64,000 bases of DNA from Desulfobacteraceae bacterium (GTDB lineage Bacteria > Desulfobacterota > Desulfobacteria > Desulfobacterales > JAABSP01). The stretch covers positions 1 through 64,000 of the forward strand of contig JAABSP010000026.1 of assembly GCA_011390345.1 (NCBI GenBank), in the 5' to 3' direction. The notes under the pieces were generated by a model that was given only the letters and a program-made list of their open reading frames with translations, was not told the origin of the DNA and did not search any database. Of this stretch, positions 42,011 through 50,550 are shown one piece after another (positions within the stretch are counted from its first letter, which is position 1; each line of letters begins with the position of its first letter). Made by a program: the position numbers and the translations under genes.

Positions 42011-42478
42011 ATGGACCGTCGGGAAATCGAAAACGTGCTGGAAGAATCAGAGTTCTTCCAGGGAATGGCGCGGGAGCATATCGAAAAGGTAGCCCAACTC
42101 TGCAAATGGGAGTCCTACGAGACCGGGGAGACGGTCTTTGCCCAGGGGGATCTGGGAAACCGCCTCTTCATCATCCACCAGGGGCATATCTCCCTGGAGC
42201 GGGCTCTGGACATGGGGCTCCGAAAGGGCCGGGTGGTGATCGAGATCCTGGGCCGGGGCCGGGTACTCGGTTGCTGGTCCACCCTGCTGGGGGAACCCCA
42301 TAAACTCATGTCCAGCGCCACCTGCCAGAAGCCGACGACCCTGGTGAGCATGAAAGGGTCCGAGCTTCGAAATCTTATGGTGAATACCTCGGATCTGGGT
42401 CTGAAGGTGATGGAGCGCTTCTGCTTTCTGCTTCGGGACCGGATTCAGGCCGCATACGGCGCACTGGAAAAAATCTGA
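42011..42478 (+). CDS. Stand-alone cyclic-nucleotide-binding domain protein
   Basis: A 155-residue protein made almost entirely of one Crp-type cNMP-binding beta-roll with flanking helices. The pattern VFAQGDLGNRLFIIHQGHISLE, then EILGRGRVLGCWSTLLGEPHKLMSSATC, fits the fold. The conserved arginine of the cAMP cassette is not evident, so it may bind another ligand. No helix-turn-helix follows, so it is not a Crp/Fnr regulator. It lies 37 bp before the NuoE-like gene and may be part of that operon. ATG 42011 has AGGGGG upstream. Confidence 0.88.
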   Translation: MDRREIENVLEESEFFQGMAREHIEKVAQLCKWESYETGETVFAQGDLGNRLFIIHQGHISLERALDMGLRKGRVVIEILGRGRVLGCWSTLLGEPHKLMSSATCQKPTTLVSMKGSELRNLMVNTSDLGLKVMERFCFLLRDRIQAAYGALEKI

Positions 42479-42515
42479 ATAGAGAACGCGGCAAAGATGA
42501 AAAAATACAGATACT

Positions 42516-43052
42516 ATGGATGAGACGATACAGGCCCAAGAAGCGGCCATCCTCGAGGATATCGGGGAGCAGTTGAAGGATTATGACCAGAATCGGGGAA
42601 GTCTGATCCCCATTCTGCAGATGATTCAGCAACGGCATCAGTACCTTCCGCCGGACTCGATCCGAAAGGTGGCCGAGCATATGGAGATCCCCTCATCCGA
42701 GGTCTACGGGGTGGCCACTTTCTACAACCAGTTCCGGTTCCATCCGCCCGGAAAGAACCCGATCAAGGTCTGCCTGGGAACGGCCTGCCATGTGCGCGCG
42801 GCCGATGTGATCCTGGAGAACTTCGAGCGAAAGCTGGGGATAAAGGAGGGGCAGACTTCCGACGATCGGGAGTTCAGCCTGGAGCGGGTTGCCTGTGTGG
42901 GATGCTGTGCATTGGCCCCGGTGGCCGTCGTTGGGGAGACGATCCACGGCCATATGGCCCCCAGCAAGGTGGAGGGGCTTCTGATGCGCATCCAGATCCA
43001 TAAGGAGATGGCGGAACGGGAGAAGGAGAAGGAGAAAAATGAGCAGTCCTGA
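42516..43052 (+). CDS. NuoE/HndA-like [2Fe-2S] subunit
   Basis: A 178-residue thioredoxin-like ferredoxin subunit. The cluster ligands are CLGTAC and, about 40 residues later, CVGCC. The helical N-terminus (ILQMIQQRHQYLPPDSIRKVAEHM) and the EVYGVATFYNQFRFHPPGK block are family hallmarks. It passes electrons from the flavoprotein subunit encoded by the next gene, which overlaps by 14 bp. The C-terminus is a run of Glu/Lys, absent from most homologues. No hydrogenase or formate dehydrogenase catalytic gene adjoins. Confidence 0.93.
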   Translation: MDETIQAQEAAILEDIGEQLKDYDQNRGSLIPILQMIQQRHQYLPPDSIRKVAEHMEIPSSEVYGVATFYNQFRFHPPGKNPIKVCLGTACHVRAADVILENFERKLGIKEGQTSDDREFSLERVACVGCCALAPVAVVGETIHGHMAPSKVEGLLMRIQIHKEMAEREKEKEKNEQS

Positions 43053-44994
43053 AACGATCCGGCAGCGGTTTGCGGAGATTGCGGAAAAGGCCGGGACGGA
43101 GAAGGCTGCAGCCGCAGGAAGAACCGTTCCCAAAATCCACATCGGCATGGCCACCTGCGGGATCGCGTCCGGCGCGCTGGAGACCAAAGCCGCGTTCGAG
43201 GAGGCGGTCGCGGCACAGGGGCTCGAGGCCGAGATCCACCCGGTGGGCTGCATCGGCCACTGCTACGCGGAGCCCTGGGTCATCATCGACTATCCTGAAT
43301 CGGGCTTTCCCCCCATCTTCTACCACGAGGTGACGCCGGGCAAGGCCAAGATGCTCACCAAGCTCTTTCTGGCCGAAGGAGATCCCCGGTTCGAGCATGT
43401 TTACGGGGCCACCGTTGAAAACGAGATGATCCCCTCCGTCACTGAGTTTCCCCGGTTCAACAAGGAGAAGCGGTTGGTGATGGAAAAATGCGGAAAGATA
43501 GACCCGGAGCGGATCGAGGAGTATATCGCGGAGGGGGGATATGGGGGATTTGCACAGGCCCTGGAAGGTTCTCCGGATGCGGTGATCGATACCATTGAAG
43601 ATGCGCGGCTCCGGGGCCGGGGCGGTGCGGGATTTCCCACGGGCCGGAAATGGCGCCTGGCGAGGGAGGCACAAGGAGAGGAGAAGGTCGTCATCTGCAA
43701 CGCGGACGAGGGGGACCCGGGGGCATATATGGACCGGACTCTTCTGGAGAGCAATCCCCATCAGGCCCTGGAGGGGCTGGCCATCTGCGCATATGCGGTG
43801 GGCGCGCAAAAGGCCGTCTTCTATGTGAGGGCCGAATATCCTCTGGCCGTGAAGATCATCACCCAGGCCATCGAGCAGGCAAAAGAGGCGGGTCTTCTGG
43901 GGGAGAAGATTCTGGGAAGCGATTTTTCCCTGGAAGTGGAGGTCTTTCAGGGCTCAGGCGCGTTTGTCTGCGGAGAGGAGACTGCGCTGATCCGTTCTAT
44001 GGAGGGCCATCGGGGGATGCCGATTCACCGTCCCCCCTATCCGTCGGAAAAGGGGCTTGGAGGAAAGCCGACGGTCATCAACAACGTCAAGACTCTGGCC
44101 ACGGTTCCGCCCATCATCGAAAAGGGCGCGGACTGGTTCAAGAGTATCGGCACGGAGAACAGCCCCGGCACCGCGATCTTCTCGGTGGTGGGGGACGTGA
44201 ACCACCCGGGTCTGGTGGAGATCCCCACGGGCGTGACCCTGCGGAGCCTGATCTTCGAGGTCTGCGGCGGGATTGCAAAGAAGAAGAAGTTCAAGGCGGT
44301 TCAGATCGGCGGGCCCTCGGGCGGATGTTTGCCCGAGGAATTTCTCGATACCCCGATCGACTTCGATTCCCTGATCCAAGCCGGGGCCATGATGGGCTCG
44401 GGCGGCATGGTGGTGATGGACGAGGATACCTGCGTGGCCGATGTCTCCCGCTTCTTTCTCGATTTCACCCAGAAGGAGTCCTGCGGCAAATGCACCTTCT
44501 GCCGGATCGGGACTCATCATCTTCTGGAGATTTTAGAGCGGATCACCGAAGGAGAGGGGAAGGAGGGGGACGCGGAGCAGTTGGAGCTGTTGAGCCGAGA
44601 GATCGTAAAGGGCTCCCTCTGCGGACTGGGAAGAACCGCACCCAATCCGGTGCTGACTTCCCTGCAGTATTTCAAGGAGGATTATGATGCCCATATCCAT
44701 GAGAAGCGCTGCCCCGGGATGATGTGCAGGCCCCTGATCGCGTTTTACATCGACTTGGAGAAATGCGCCCGGGGGTGTGACGCCTGTGTGGGGGTCTGCC
44801 CTGTGGATGCGGTCTTCACCACCCGGACCCGGAAAAAGGGGATCGACCAGGAACTCTGCGTCAAGTGCGGGGAGTGCGTGGTGGCCTGCCCCCCGGAGTA
44901 TGATGCGGTGAAGAAGGTCTCTCCGCCTCATCTTGCGCCTGTGATCGAAAGGCCCCCGGAAACCCGAACCGAGTCCAAAAAGGAATCATCGTAA
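43039..44994 (+). CDS. NuoF/HndC-like NAD(P)H-binding flavoprotein with extra ferredoxin domains
   Basis: A 651-residue subunit longer than NuoF. The N-terminus (about 30-125) is a thioredoxin-like [2Fe-2S] domain (MATCGIASGA, then VGCIGHCYAEP). The NADH/FMN core has RGRGGAGFPTGRKW, NADEGDPGAYMDR, and FVCGEETALIRSMEG. The SLBB-like part ends in GSGGMVVMDEDTC. The N3-type cluster is ESCGKCTFCRIGTHHLL. The C-terminus adds two [4Fe-4S] clusters (CARGCDACVGVC and CVKCGECVVAC). This architecture occurs in NADP- or NAD-dependent hydrogenases (HndC/HydB) and in electron-bifurcating complexes. The partner enzyme is not visible. Confidence 0.94.
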   Translation: MSSPETIRQRFAEIAEKAGTEKAAAAGRTVPKIHIGMATCGIASGALETKAAFEEAVAAQGLEAEIHPVGCIGHCYAEPWVIIDYPESGFPPIFYHEVTPGKAKMLTKLFLAEGDPRFEHVYGATVENEMIPSVTEFPRFNKEKRLVMEKCGKIDPERIEEYIAEGGYGGFAQALEGSPDAVIDTIEDARLRGRGGAGFPTGRKWRLAREAQGEEKVVICNADEGDPGAYMDRTLLESNPHQALEGLAICAYAVGAQKAVFYVRAEYPLAVKIITQAIEQAKEAGLLGEKILGSDFSLEVEVFQGSGAFVCGEETALIRSMEGHRGMPIHRPPYPSEKGLGGKPTVINNVKTLATVPPIIEKGADWFKSIGTENSPGTAIFSVVGDVNHPGLVEIPTGVTLRSLIFEVCGGIAKKKKFKAVQIGGPSGGCLPEEFLDTPIDFDSLIQAGAMMGSGGMVVMDEDTCVADVSRFFLDFTQKESCGKCTFCRIGTHHLLEILERITEGEGKEGDAEQLELLSREIVKGSLCGLGRTAPNPVLTSLQYFKEDYDAHIHEKRCPGMMCRPLIAFYIDLEKCARGCDACVGVCPVDAVFTTRTRKKGIDQELCVKCGECVVACPPEYDAVKKVSPPHLAPVIERPPETRTESKKESS

Positions 44995-44997
44995 ATC

Positions 44998-45636
44998 ATG
45001 GCTATCATCACTGTGGACGGCCTATCCATCGAGACCGAACCGGGCAGAAATCTCCTTTCGGTCTGCCTGGAAAACGATATCTATATTCCCCATCTCTGTT
45101 TTATGGAATGGCTGGACCCGCCCCATGCCTCCTGCCGGCTCTGCTATGTCGAAGTTGAAGGAAAGGCGGGGCCTGTGCCTTCATGTACGGTTTCGGTGGC
45201 TTCGGGGATGGCAGTGAAGACCGATACCGTGGAGGTTCGAAGCCTTCAGCGGACCGCTTTGAAGTTCTTTCTTTCGGCGCATAAGGTGGAGTGCAAGGTC
45301 TGCCCCGCAAACCGGCAGTGTCCTCTGCAGGAGATGGCCAAATTCCTGAAGGTTCCTTTGAAATCCAAGGATTTGAACCCGCGGCTCAAAGAGAAGGATC
45401 TGGAGGCGCTGCAGCCCTGCTTTGAGTATTACCCGAACCGGTGTGTGCTCTGCGGGAAGTGTCTGCATACCTGTGAACGGGTAAAGGGGCAGTCTCTGTT
45501 GACCTTTGCCGGGCGGGGGATTGATATGACTGTCAGTTTTTACGGGGGATTGCCCAATGAAGAGATCTCCTGTGAAGAGTGCGCGGAGTGTGCGGCGGTC
45601 TGTCCGGTTAAGGCGATTCTTCTCGTGACCGGGTAA
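44998..45636 (+). CDS. NuoG/HoxU-like iron-sulfur subunit
   Basis: A 212-residue protein like the N-terminal part of NuoG and the diaphorase subunit HoxU. The plant-type [2Fe-2S] loop is CFMEW...CRLCYVEVEG...C. The NuoG-type His-Cys cluster is HKVECKVCPANRQC. Two [4Fe-4S] sites follow (CVLCGKCLHTC and CEECAECAAVC). No molybdopterin domain or H-cluster follows, so the protein ends where NuoG and HydA continue. It should pass electrons between the NuoF-like protein and an unidentified catalytic partner. It starts 3 bp after the flavoprotein stop. Confidence 0.92.
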   Translation: MAIITVDGLSIETEPGRNLLSVCLENDIYIPHLCFMEWLDPPHASCRLCYVEVEGKAGPVPSCTVSVASGMAVKTDTVEVRSLQRTALKFFLSAHKVECKVCPANRQCPLQEMAKFLKVPLKSKDLNPRLKEKDLEALQPCFEYYPNRCVLCGKCLHTCERVKGQSLLTFAGRGIDMTVSFYGGLPNEEISCEECAECAAVCPVKAILLVTG

Positions 45637-45791
45637 AAGGACAAAGGACCAAAAGGACGCAAAGGACATAAAGGACCAAGGGACAAAAGGACGAAAGTGG
45701 ATTTGGGAAATGAAGATCCCGGCAAAGGTCTTGGAGTTTCAGGCTCCACTCTGTCCACTCCGTCCACTCCGTCCACTTTTTCGTCCTTTTT
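45635..45791 (+). repeat. Two adjoining GGAC-core repeat arrays
   Basis: Right after the stop codon, AAAGGAC units recur about every 8-10 bp (45635-45701). After a unique spacer, GTCCACTCC-type units recur every 9 bp on the other strand (45744-45791), with the last unit GTCCTTTTT. Both arrays share the GGAC core but differ in the flanking bases. They fill most of the 204-bp gap before the prenyltransferase gene. A small dyad CCGG/CCGG follows at about 45800-45813. Confidence 0.8.
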
Positions 45792-45840
45792 AGAAAAGCC
45801 GGCCCGATCCGGCATTAACGACTAGCAGAACAGGATCGAT

Positions 45841-46791
45841 TTGAGTACTATTCGCATTCAAACAGGCGCGCCCACATATCGGGGGCTTTCTCGGCTGAAG
45901 CTTTACGGGGCCCTTTCCAGGACTCCCCACGGACTCATCGACATGACGACGCCGGCACTGGGCGCGCTGCTCTGGCTGGGGGAATTTCCGCCGCTTCGGG
46001 TGATTCTTCTGGGGATTTTTACGGTCTTTGCCGGATATACCGCGGTATATGCTTTAAACGACGTGGTCGATTACCAGACTGACCGGGAGAAGGCTCGGCA
46101 GGGGGCTTTTGAACGGCCCCAGAGCGATCTCGATGCGGTATTGATCCGGCACCCGATGGCCCAAGGGTATCTGAGCTTTGCAGAGGGGCTGATCTGGGCT
46201 GTGGGGTGGGCCGGGGCCGCGTTTATCGGCGCGTATCTGCTCAACCCGGTCTCCATGCTCATCTTTGTGGCCGCGGCAGCTTTGGAGGTTTTCTACTGCC
46301 TGATGCTGCAGGTGAGCTACCTGAGAACTCTGGTCAGCGGGGTGGTCAAGACCGCAGGGACAATGGCCGCGGTCTATGCCGTGGATCCGGACCCGTCGAT
46401 CTTCTATCTTGCCATCCTCTTCCTCTGGCTCTTTGCCTGGGAAATCGGGGGGCAGAATGTTCCCAATGACTGGGCCGATCTGGAGGAGGATCAGCGGTTC
46501 GGGGCCAGAACCATTCCAGTGCGGTTCGGCGCGGATGGGGCCGTAAAGATCATTCTGGGATGCCTGATTGCATCTTTGGCGTTGAGCATTCCGCTGGTGG
46601 CTCTCTCGCCGGGAAATTTCGGTGCGCTCTATGTGACCATCGCGGTGGGCGTCGGCCTCTGCCTGCTCATCTTTCCGGGGCTTCAGCTCTTCAACCGCCC
46701 CTCTCCGGAGCGGGCGATGGCGCTCTTCAACCGGGCCAGCTACTATCCGCTCTCCATCTTCATCGTGGTGGTCATCGCCTTGAGTATTTAA
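45841..46791 (+). CDS. UbiA-family prenyltransferase
   Basis: A 316-residue membrane protein with about eight to nine helices. The two Asp-rich diphosphate-binding motifs are NDVVDYQTD (first) and NDWADLEED (second). It should attach a polyprenyl chain to an aromatic ring. In a futalosine-route organism the likely substrate is the dihydroxynaphthoate made through MqnD, so the MqnP role is probable; the convergent menG supports this. 4-hydroxybenzoate prenylation is the alternative. It begins with TTG at 45841 with a weak AGGA ahead; an ATG start would lose the N-terminus. Confidence 0.9.
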   Translation: MSTIRIQTGAPTYRGLSRLKLYGALSRTPHGLIDMTTPALGALLWLGEFPPLRVILLGIFTVFAGYTAVYALNDVVDYQTDREKARQGAFERPQSDLDAVLIRHPMAQGYLSFAEGLIWAVGWAGAAFIGAYLLNPVSMLIFVAAAALEVFYCLMLQVSYLRTLVSGVVKTAGTMAAVYAVDPDPSIFYLAILFLWLFAWEIGGQNVPNDWADLEEDQRFGARTIPVRFGADGAVKIILGCLIASLALSIPLVALSPGNFGALYVTIAVGVGLCLLIFPGLQLFNRPSPERAMALFNRASYYPLSIFIVVVIALSI

Positions 46792-46798
46792 AAAAAGC

Positions 46799-47563
46799 CT
46801 ACTTCTTCTTCCCCACATGGGCCACCGCGATGCCGTTGGTGAGCCTTCGGTAGGTCATCTTCTCGAAGCCGATCCCCTCGAGGATGGCCGAGAGTTCATC
46901 CGGCATGGGAAAGAGCCGGATCGACTCGGGCAGATAGGTATAGGCCTGCCGGGAGCCCACCAGCACCTGTCCGGCCCACGGCATGATGGTGAAGGAGTAG
47001 AAGTCATAGAGCCACCGGAAGACCGGCGATGTCGGAATGGAGAACTCCAGGCACATAAGGGTTCCGCCGGGCTTTAGCACCCGGTGCATCTCGGAAAATC
47101 CCTGCTCCATGTCCGTGACGTTTCGGATGCCGAAGCCGACCATGGCCGCGTCAAAGGAATTGTCCGGCAGGGGGATCGCCTCCGCGTTTCCCTGGAGATA
47201 GTCGATCTGCTGCCGGTATTTCCGGTTGGAGCCCTTGCGCCGGCCCGCGAGCATCATCTCCCGGTTGATGTCGAATAGCACCACCTCCCCCTTCTCCCGC
47301 ATCGCCTTCAAGGCCATAACGGAGAGGTCTCCGGTCCCGCCGCAGACATCCAGCACCCGGTCCCCGGGCTTCAACGCCATCATCCGGATAGCGGTCCGCT
47401 TCCACAGATAATGGATGCCGAAGCTCAGCACCGTGTTCATGATGTCGTAATATCCGGCAATGGTATTGAAATGGCGCAGCACCCACTGCACCTTCTCATC
47501 CCTGGGAACTTTCCGGTATCCGAAATCGGCTGTATCCTGACCCTTCAGAACTGTCTGTTCCAT
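46799..47563 (-). CDS. menG: Demethylmenaquinone methyltransferase
   Basis: A 254-residue SAM methyltransferase of the UbiE/MenG family. The SAM loop is VLDVCGGTGDLS. The substrate-side blocks are FDAAMVGFGIRNVTD and VLKPGGTLMCLEFSIP. It carries out the final methylation of demethylmenaquinone. It converges on the prenyltransferase gene with a 7-bp gap. AAGGAG lies before the ATG. With no evidence of ubiquinone genes, MenG is preferred over UbiE. Confidence 0.93.
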   Translation of the reverse strand: MEQTVLKGQDTADFGYRKVPRDEKVQWVLRHFNTIAGYYDIMNTVLSFGIHYLWKRTAIRMMALKPGDRVLDVCGGTGDLSVMALKAMREKGEVVLFDINREMMLAGRRKGSNRKYRQQIDYLQGNAEAIPLPDNSFDAAMVGFGIRNVTDMEQGFSEMHRVLKPGGTLMCLEFSIPTSPVFRWLYDFYSFTIMPWAGQVLVGSRQAYTYLPESIRLFPMPDELSAILEGIGFEKMTYRRLTNGIAVAHVGKKK

Positions 47564-47692
47564 TGGCTCTCCTTAAAGGTTTGATTCCTGCTCTGTCTTC
47601 TTTCCCTGTCCTCTTTTCCCATCCTCTTTCAAGGTGAAAAGGTAAAGCAATATTTTTACCACAGCCCGCGCCAAAGATCCACAAAGAGTTTC

Positions 47693-48721
47693 CTATCCGC
47701 CGATCCAGACCCCATGTCGAAGCCGCCAGAGAAGCGCGGGAAAGGATGCCCCGATGATAAAAAGGATCGAAAGGAGAACGGCCCATGCCGAAGCTCTGCG
47801 GCTCATGATCCGGGCCGGTTCACGGATGGCGGGATATCGTTGACCAACAATGATCGACAGCAGCGCAGCAGGCCCTGCGGCCATCCCCCCCAGCAGCGCA
47901 CCGAACAGGAAAAACCCGACCCGCCAATGCTCCGGCAGAAAGAGACACCAGGGGCAGGAATGGGAAAGCACCTGATAATGGTAGGCTGAAAGGACTTGGA
48001 CGAGGGCTCCTGCGGCCGCAAAGGGCCAGATCAGGCTGAAAATGGCCAGAAGCGCCGCCGATTTACGCCCGGGCCGGAGAAATGACCAGACACCAGCAGC
48101 AATCAAAAGGATTCCCGTCACCATAAATCCCCCCATCCAGAAGGCATCAGGAATATTTTCCCAAAATGGAAGAGAATTCCCGTTTCCGAACCGGTCATAA
48201 AGAGCTGCACAGCAGTCAACCGGCCTTTCCAGATCCAGAAGCGAAACCGCCTTGAAGGTGTCGAAGATTCCAAGAACCGCTCCGGGCAGCGCGATGAGCA
48301 GCCCCCGGGCAGAGGTTTCCGTTAAAGGCCCCCGGCGAGATGTCCGGTTGAGCCGATCCAAAAGATGCCACAGAAAAAGCAGCAGCAATGTAATGAACCG
48401 CAGGGCAAATGCCCGGAATCCGGCCCCCTGCATGGCCTGAAAGACCCCGGTTCCGCACATCGCGCCCGGGATAAGTTCCGGCAGAATCCGGGTGACGGCA
48501 ATCACCAGCAGCAGCGTGGAAAAGGCAAAGAGGCCGGCCCCCCACCGGGCTTCGGCCCCGCCCCGTTCGGATCGGGCCTCCAGAGCGATCTGTCGCCGAT
48601 CCCGACCATCAGAATTCCAATGAAGAAGGATATCCCCTGCGATCCATCCGGCCGAAAGGATCAGGCCGAGCCCGAACAGGTCCGCCATGCCGATGGCCAT
48701 CAGGATCGGATGCGCGATCAT
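47693..48721 (-). CDS. Polytopic membrane protein with a CPWC motif
   Basis: A 342-residue protein with about eight predicted helices and no named family that I recognise. A Cys-Pro-Trp-Cys motif (in LSHSCPWCLFLPEH, about residue 255) lies between helices, which recalls the redox-active CxxC of membrane thiol oxidoreductases. Further cysteines are in MCGTGVF and VDCCAALYD. It is the last gene of the nosL-permease-ATPase unit; its ATG overlaps the ATPase stop. A role in thiol redox or copper handling for this module is inference. Confidence 0.75.
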   Translation of the reverse strand: MIAHPILMAIGMADLFGLGLILSAGWIAGDILLHWNSDGRDRRQIALEARSERGGAEARWGAGLFAFSTLLLVIAVTRILPELIPGAMCGTGVFQAMQGAGFRAFALRFITLLLLFLWHLLDRLNRTSRRGPLTETSARGLLIALPGAVLGIFDTFKAVSLLDLERPVDCCAALYDRFGNGNSLPFWENIPDAFWMGGFMVTGILLIAAGVWSFLRPGRKSAALLAIFSLIWPFAAAGALVQVLSAYHYQVLSHSCPWCLFLPEHWRVGFFLFGALLGGMAAGPAALLSIIVGQRYPAIREPARIMSRRASAWAVLLSILFIIGASFPALLWRLRHGVWIGG

Positions 48722-49413
48722 CCCTGAGATTCCGGACCGCGATCATGCAGCAGGCGGCCGTCGATAAACCGATAATAGCGATCCGCTATCCCGGCAATCC
48801 GGGGATCATGTGCCGCAATCACCACCACCCGCGCCCGATCTCGGGCTTCTGCAAAGACATCCATCACGATCTTCATCCCCTCCGGGTCTTGGTGCGCGGT
48901 CGGCTCATCCGCCAGCAGGATGGCCGGGTCCGCGGCCAATGCTCTGGCCACCGCAACCCGCTGCCGCTCTCCGCCGGAGAGAAAATGGACCGGCATCTGC
49001 GAGAGATGTCCAGCGGAAAGCCGCTCCAGCGCTTCGTTTGCACGGTTCCGGATTCGCCGATACGGCCACTTTTTCGGCAGAAGCGGAATCATCACATTCT
49101 TTTCAGCAGTCAGCTCCGCAAAAAGCTGGAAGTGCTGGAATACGATTCCGACACCTTTGCGCCAAAGATCCCGATGCGGCGTGAGCCATCTGGAGACGGC
49201 CTCCTCCCCATCCAGAACCTCCCCCCGGGTTGGTCGGATCAGCCCCGCCAGGATATAGAGCAGGCTGCTCTTTCCCGACCCCGCAGGCCCTGTGATAAGT
49301 GTGATATTCCCGGCTGGAAAATCGGCATTGACATCTGTGAAGATGGTCCGCTCCTGGCCGCTGCTTCCCCGGCGCACCAGTTCCAGATCCCGGCAGAAAA
49401 TCCCCCCGCTCAC
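48718..49413 (-). CDS. ABC transporter ATPase, LolD/MacB-like
   Basis: A 231-residue ATPase. The Walker A is ITGPAGSGKSSLLY, the signature LSGGERQRVAVARAL, Walker B AILLADEPTAHQD, and the switch histidine lies in VVVIAAHDPRI. The start is a GTG at 49413 whose last two bases overlap the permease stop (GTGA); a longer frame to 49476 lies inside the permease gene. The partner is the FtsX-type permease just upstream. Such pairs mostly act mechanically on periplasmic substrates and do not import solutes. Confidence 0.9.
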   Translation of the reverse strand: MSGGIFCRDLELVRRGSSGQERTIFTDVNADFPAGNITLITGPAGSGKSSLLYILAGLIRPTRGEVLDGEEAVSRWLTPHRDLWRKGVGIVFQHFQLFAELTAEKNVMIPLLPKKWPYRRIRNRANEALERLSAGHLSQMPVHFLSGGERQRVAVARALAADPAILLADEPTAHQDPEGMKIVMDVFAEARDRARVVVIAAHDPRIAGIADRYYRFIDGRLLHDRGPESQG

Positions 49414-50516
49414 CCTGCCCCGCCCCCTTCGATAAATGCCCCCGGCTCCGCGGCCGAGGCCCGCACCGCACTCCATAGGGAAGCTCCGATATAGGGCAGG
49501 AGAATGAATGTGCCGGCAGCGGCAAAAGCGCTTCCGGCAACCTGAGCATCAAAAGGGAGCGCGGAAAGAGCGCCGTGCCATCCGAAAAAGAGCCCCAGAG
49601 GCGCGCCGAGACTTCGAAAGGGGGCGGGGCCATAAAAAACGGCCGCAATCCCCGCCGCTCCCAGAAGGATCGCGGGAACGATCACCAGGAGCATCCGCAG
49701 AAAAGAGAGGCGGAGAATATCCCTTGCGGTCCACCCCAGCGCCTTGAGCAGCCCCGTCTCCCGAACATTTGCAGCCTGCTGCTGCAGAACCGCCATCACC
49801 ATCAGGATCATTCCTATCAGGGCAGGAATGAGGCTGAAGAGCGCAGCCGATCCCATCATGGAGGCTCTTCTTTTGAACAGAGAGAGGATCTCCTGGTGGG
49901 TCAGCATCTGCACGGGCCAGGGAAAGGCATCGGAAAGCTCCCTGCAGACGGCCTCGACCTCTTGTGGATAGTAGACATCAATCCCGAGATCGGTGGCGGT
50001 TCCCAGCGGAAGATTCAAGAGTTGCCCGGCCCTCACCCAGGAGAGGCTGACGGTCTCATGGGTGAGCGGCGCAGTCTCCGGCGTCAGGGGAAACCGCTCG
50101 GAAAAATCCCGAAAATCGGCACTCTGGAAATCGGAATTCGATGGAAGATCGGAGGAGAAGGCGTCCGGAAGGGAAGAGGCATGATTATCGGAAAGACCTT
50201 TGTCGCCGATCACCACCAAGGGGTTTTTTGGGCCGTCGATCACCCCCCAGCGCCGGGCCCGAACCCGGATCACGCCCACAATGGATTCAGCGGCTTTGAT
50301 CCCCGGTTCTATGGGAATCGGCTGCCACCCCACGGGATCGGCCCGCCGGATAACAATGGAAGGGGCATCGGAGAGCAGCGCTTCTGCTCCGGCCGACAAA
50401 GCCCCGGTGAAGAGCAGGGGAGCTGCGGCTGCGATCATCAGCCCGGCCAGGGCAAAGATCATCAGCAGATGGCGGACCGGCCGCCGCAGAATATCCCGGA
50501 GAGCCCAATAAAACAT
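49410..50516 (-). CDS. FtsX/MacB-like ABC permease
   Basis: A 368-residue permease. An N-terminal helix (about 17-40) precedes a periplasmic domain of roughly 180 residues, then three C-terminal helices. The conserved FtsX block is QQQAANVRETGLLKALGWTARDILRL. The fold fits MacB/LolC-type permeases. In its periplasmic domain there is no special metal motif. It starts about 34 bp after nosL and is followed by its ATPase. Together with NosL it could move copper or a lipoprotein-type substrate. Confidence 0.85.
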   Translation of the reverse strand: MFYWALRDILRRPVRHLLMIFALAGLMIAAAAPLLFTGALSAGAEALLSDAPSIVIRRADPVGWQPIPIEPGIKAAESIVGVIRVRARRWGVIDGPKNPLVVIGDKGLSDNHASSLPDAFSSDLPSNSDFQSADFRDFSERFPLTPETAPLTHETVSLSWVRAGQLLNLPLGTATDLGIDVYYPQEVEAVCRELSDAFPWPVQMLTHQEILSLFKRRASMMGSAALFSLIPALIGMILMVMAVLQQQAANVRETGLLKALGWTARDILRLSFLRMLLVIVPAILLGAAGIAAVFYGPAPFRSLGAPLGLFFGWHGALSALPFDAQVAGSAFAAAGTFILLPYIGASLWSAVRASAAEPGAFIEGGGAG

Positions 50517-50550
50517 TTGAAATCATTGCCCCTTGATCACCGACCCCGGA

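Noticed and set aside
43650-44687. A 345-codon frame inside the NuoF-like gene
   Set aside because: It is extremely Gly/Arg-rich and frame-shifted from the cluster-containing protein, so it is a compositional shadow.
42516-45636. Complex I operon
   Set aside because: Only E, F and a short G-like gene are present, F carries extra ferredoxin clusters, and there are no membrane subunits. It fits a soluble diaphorase module instead.
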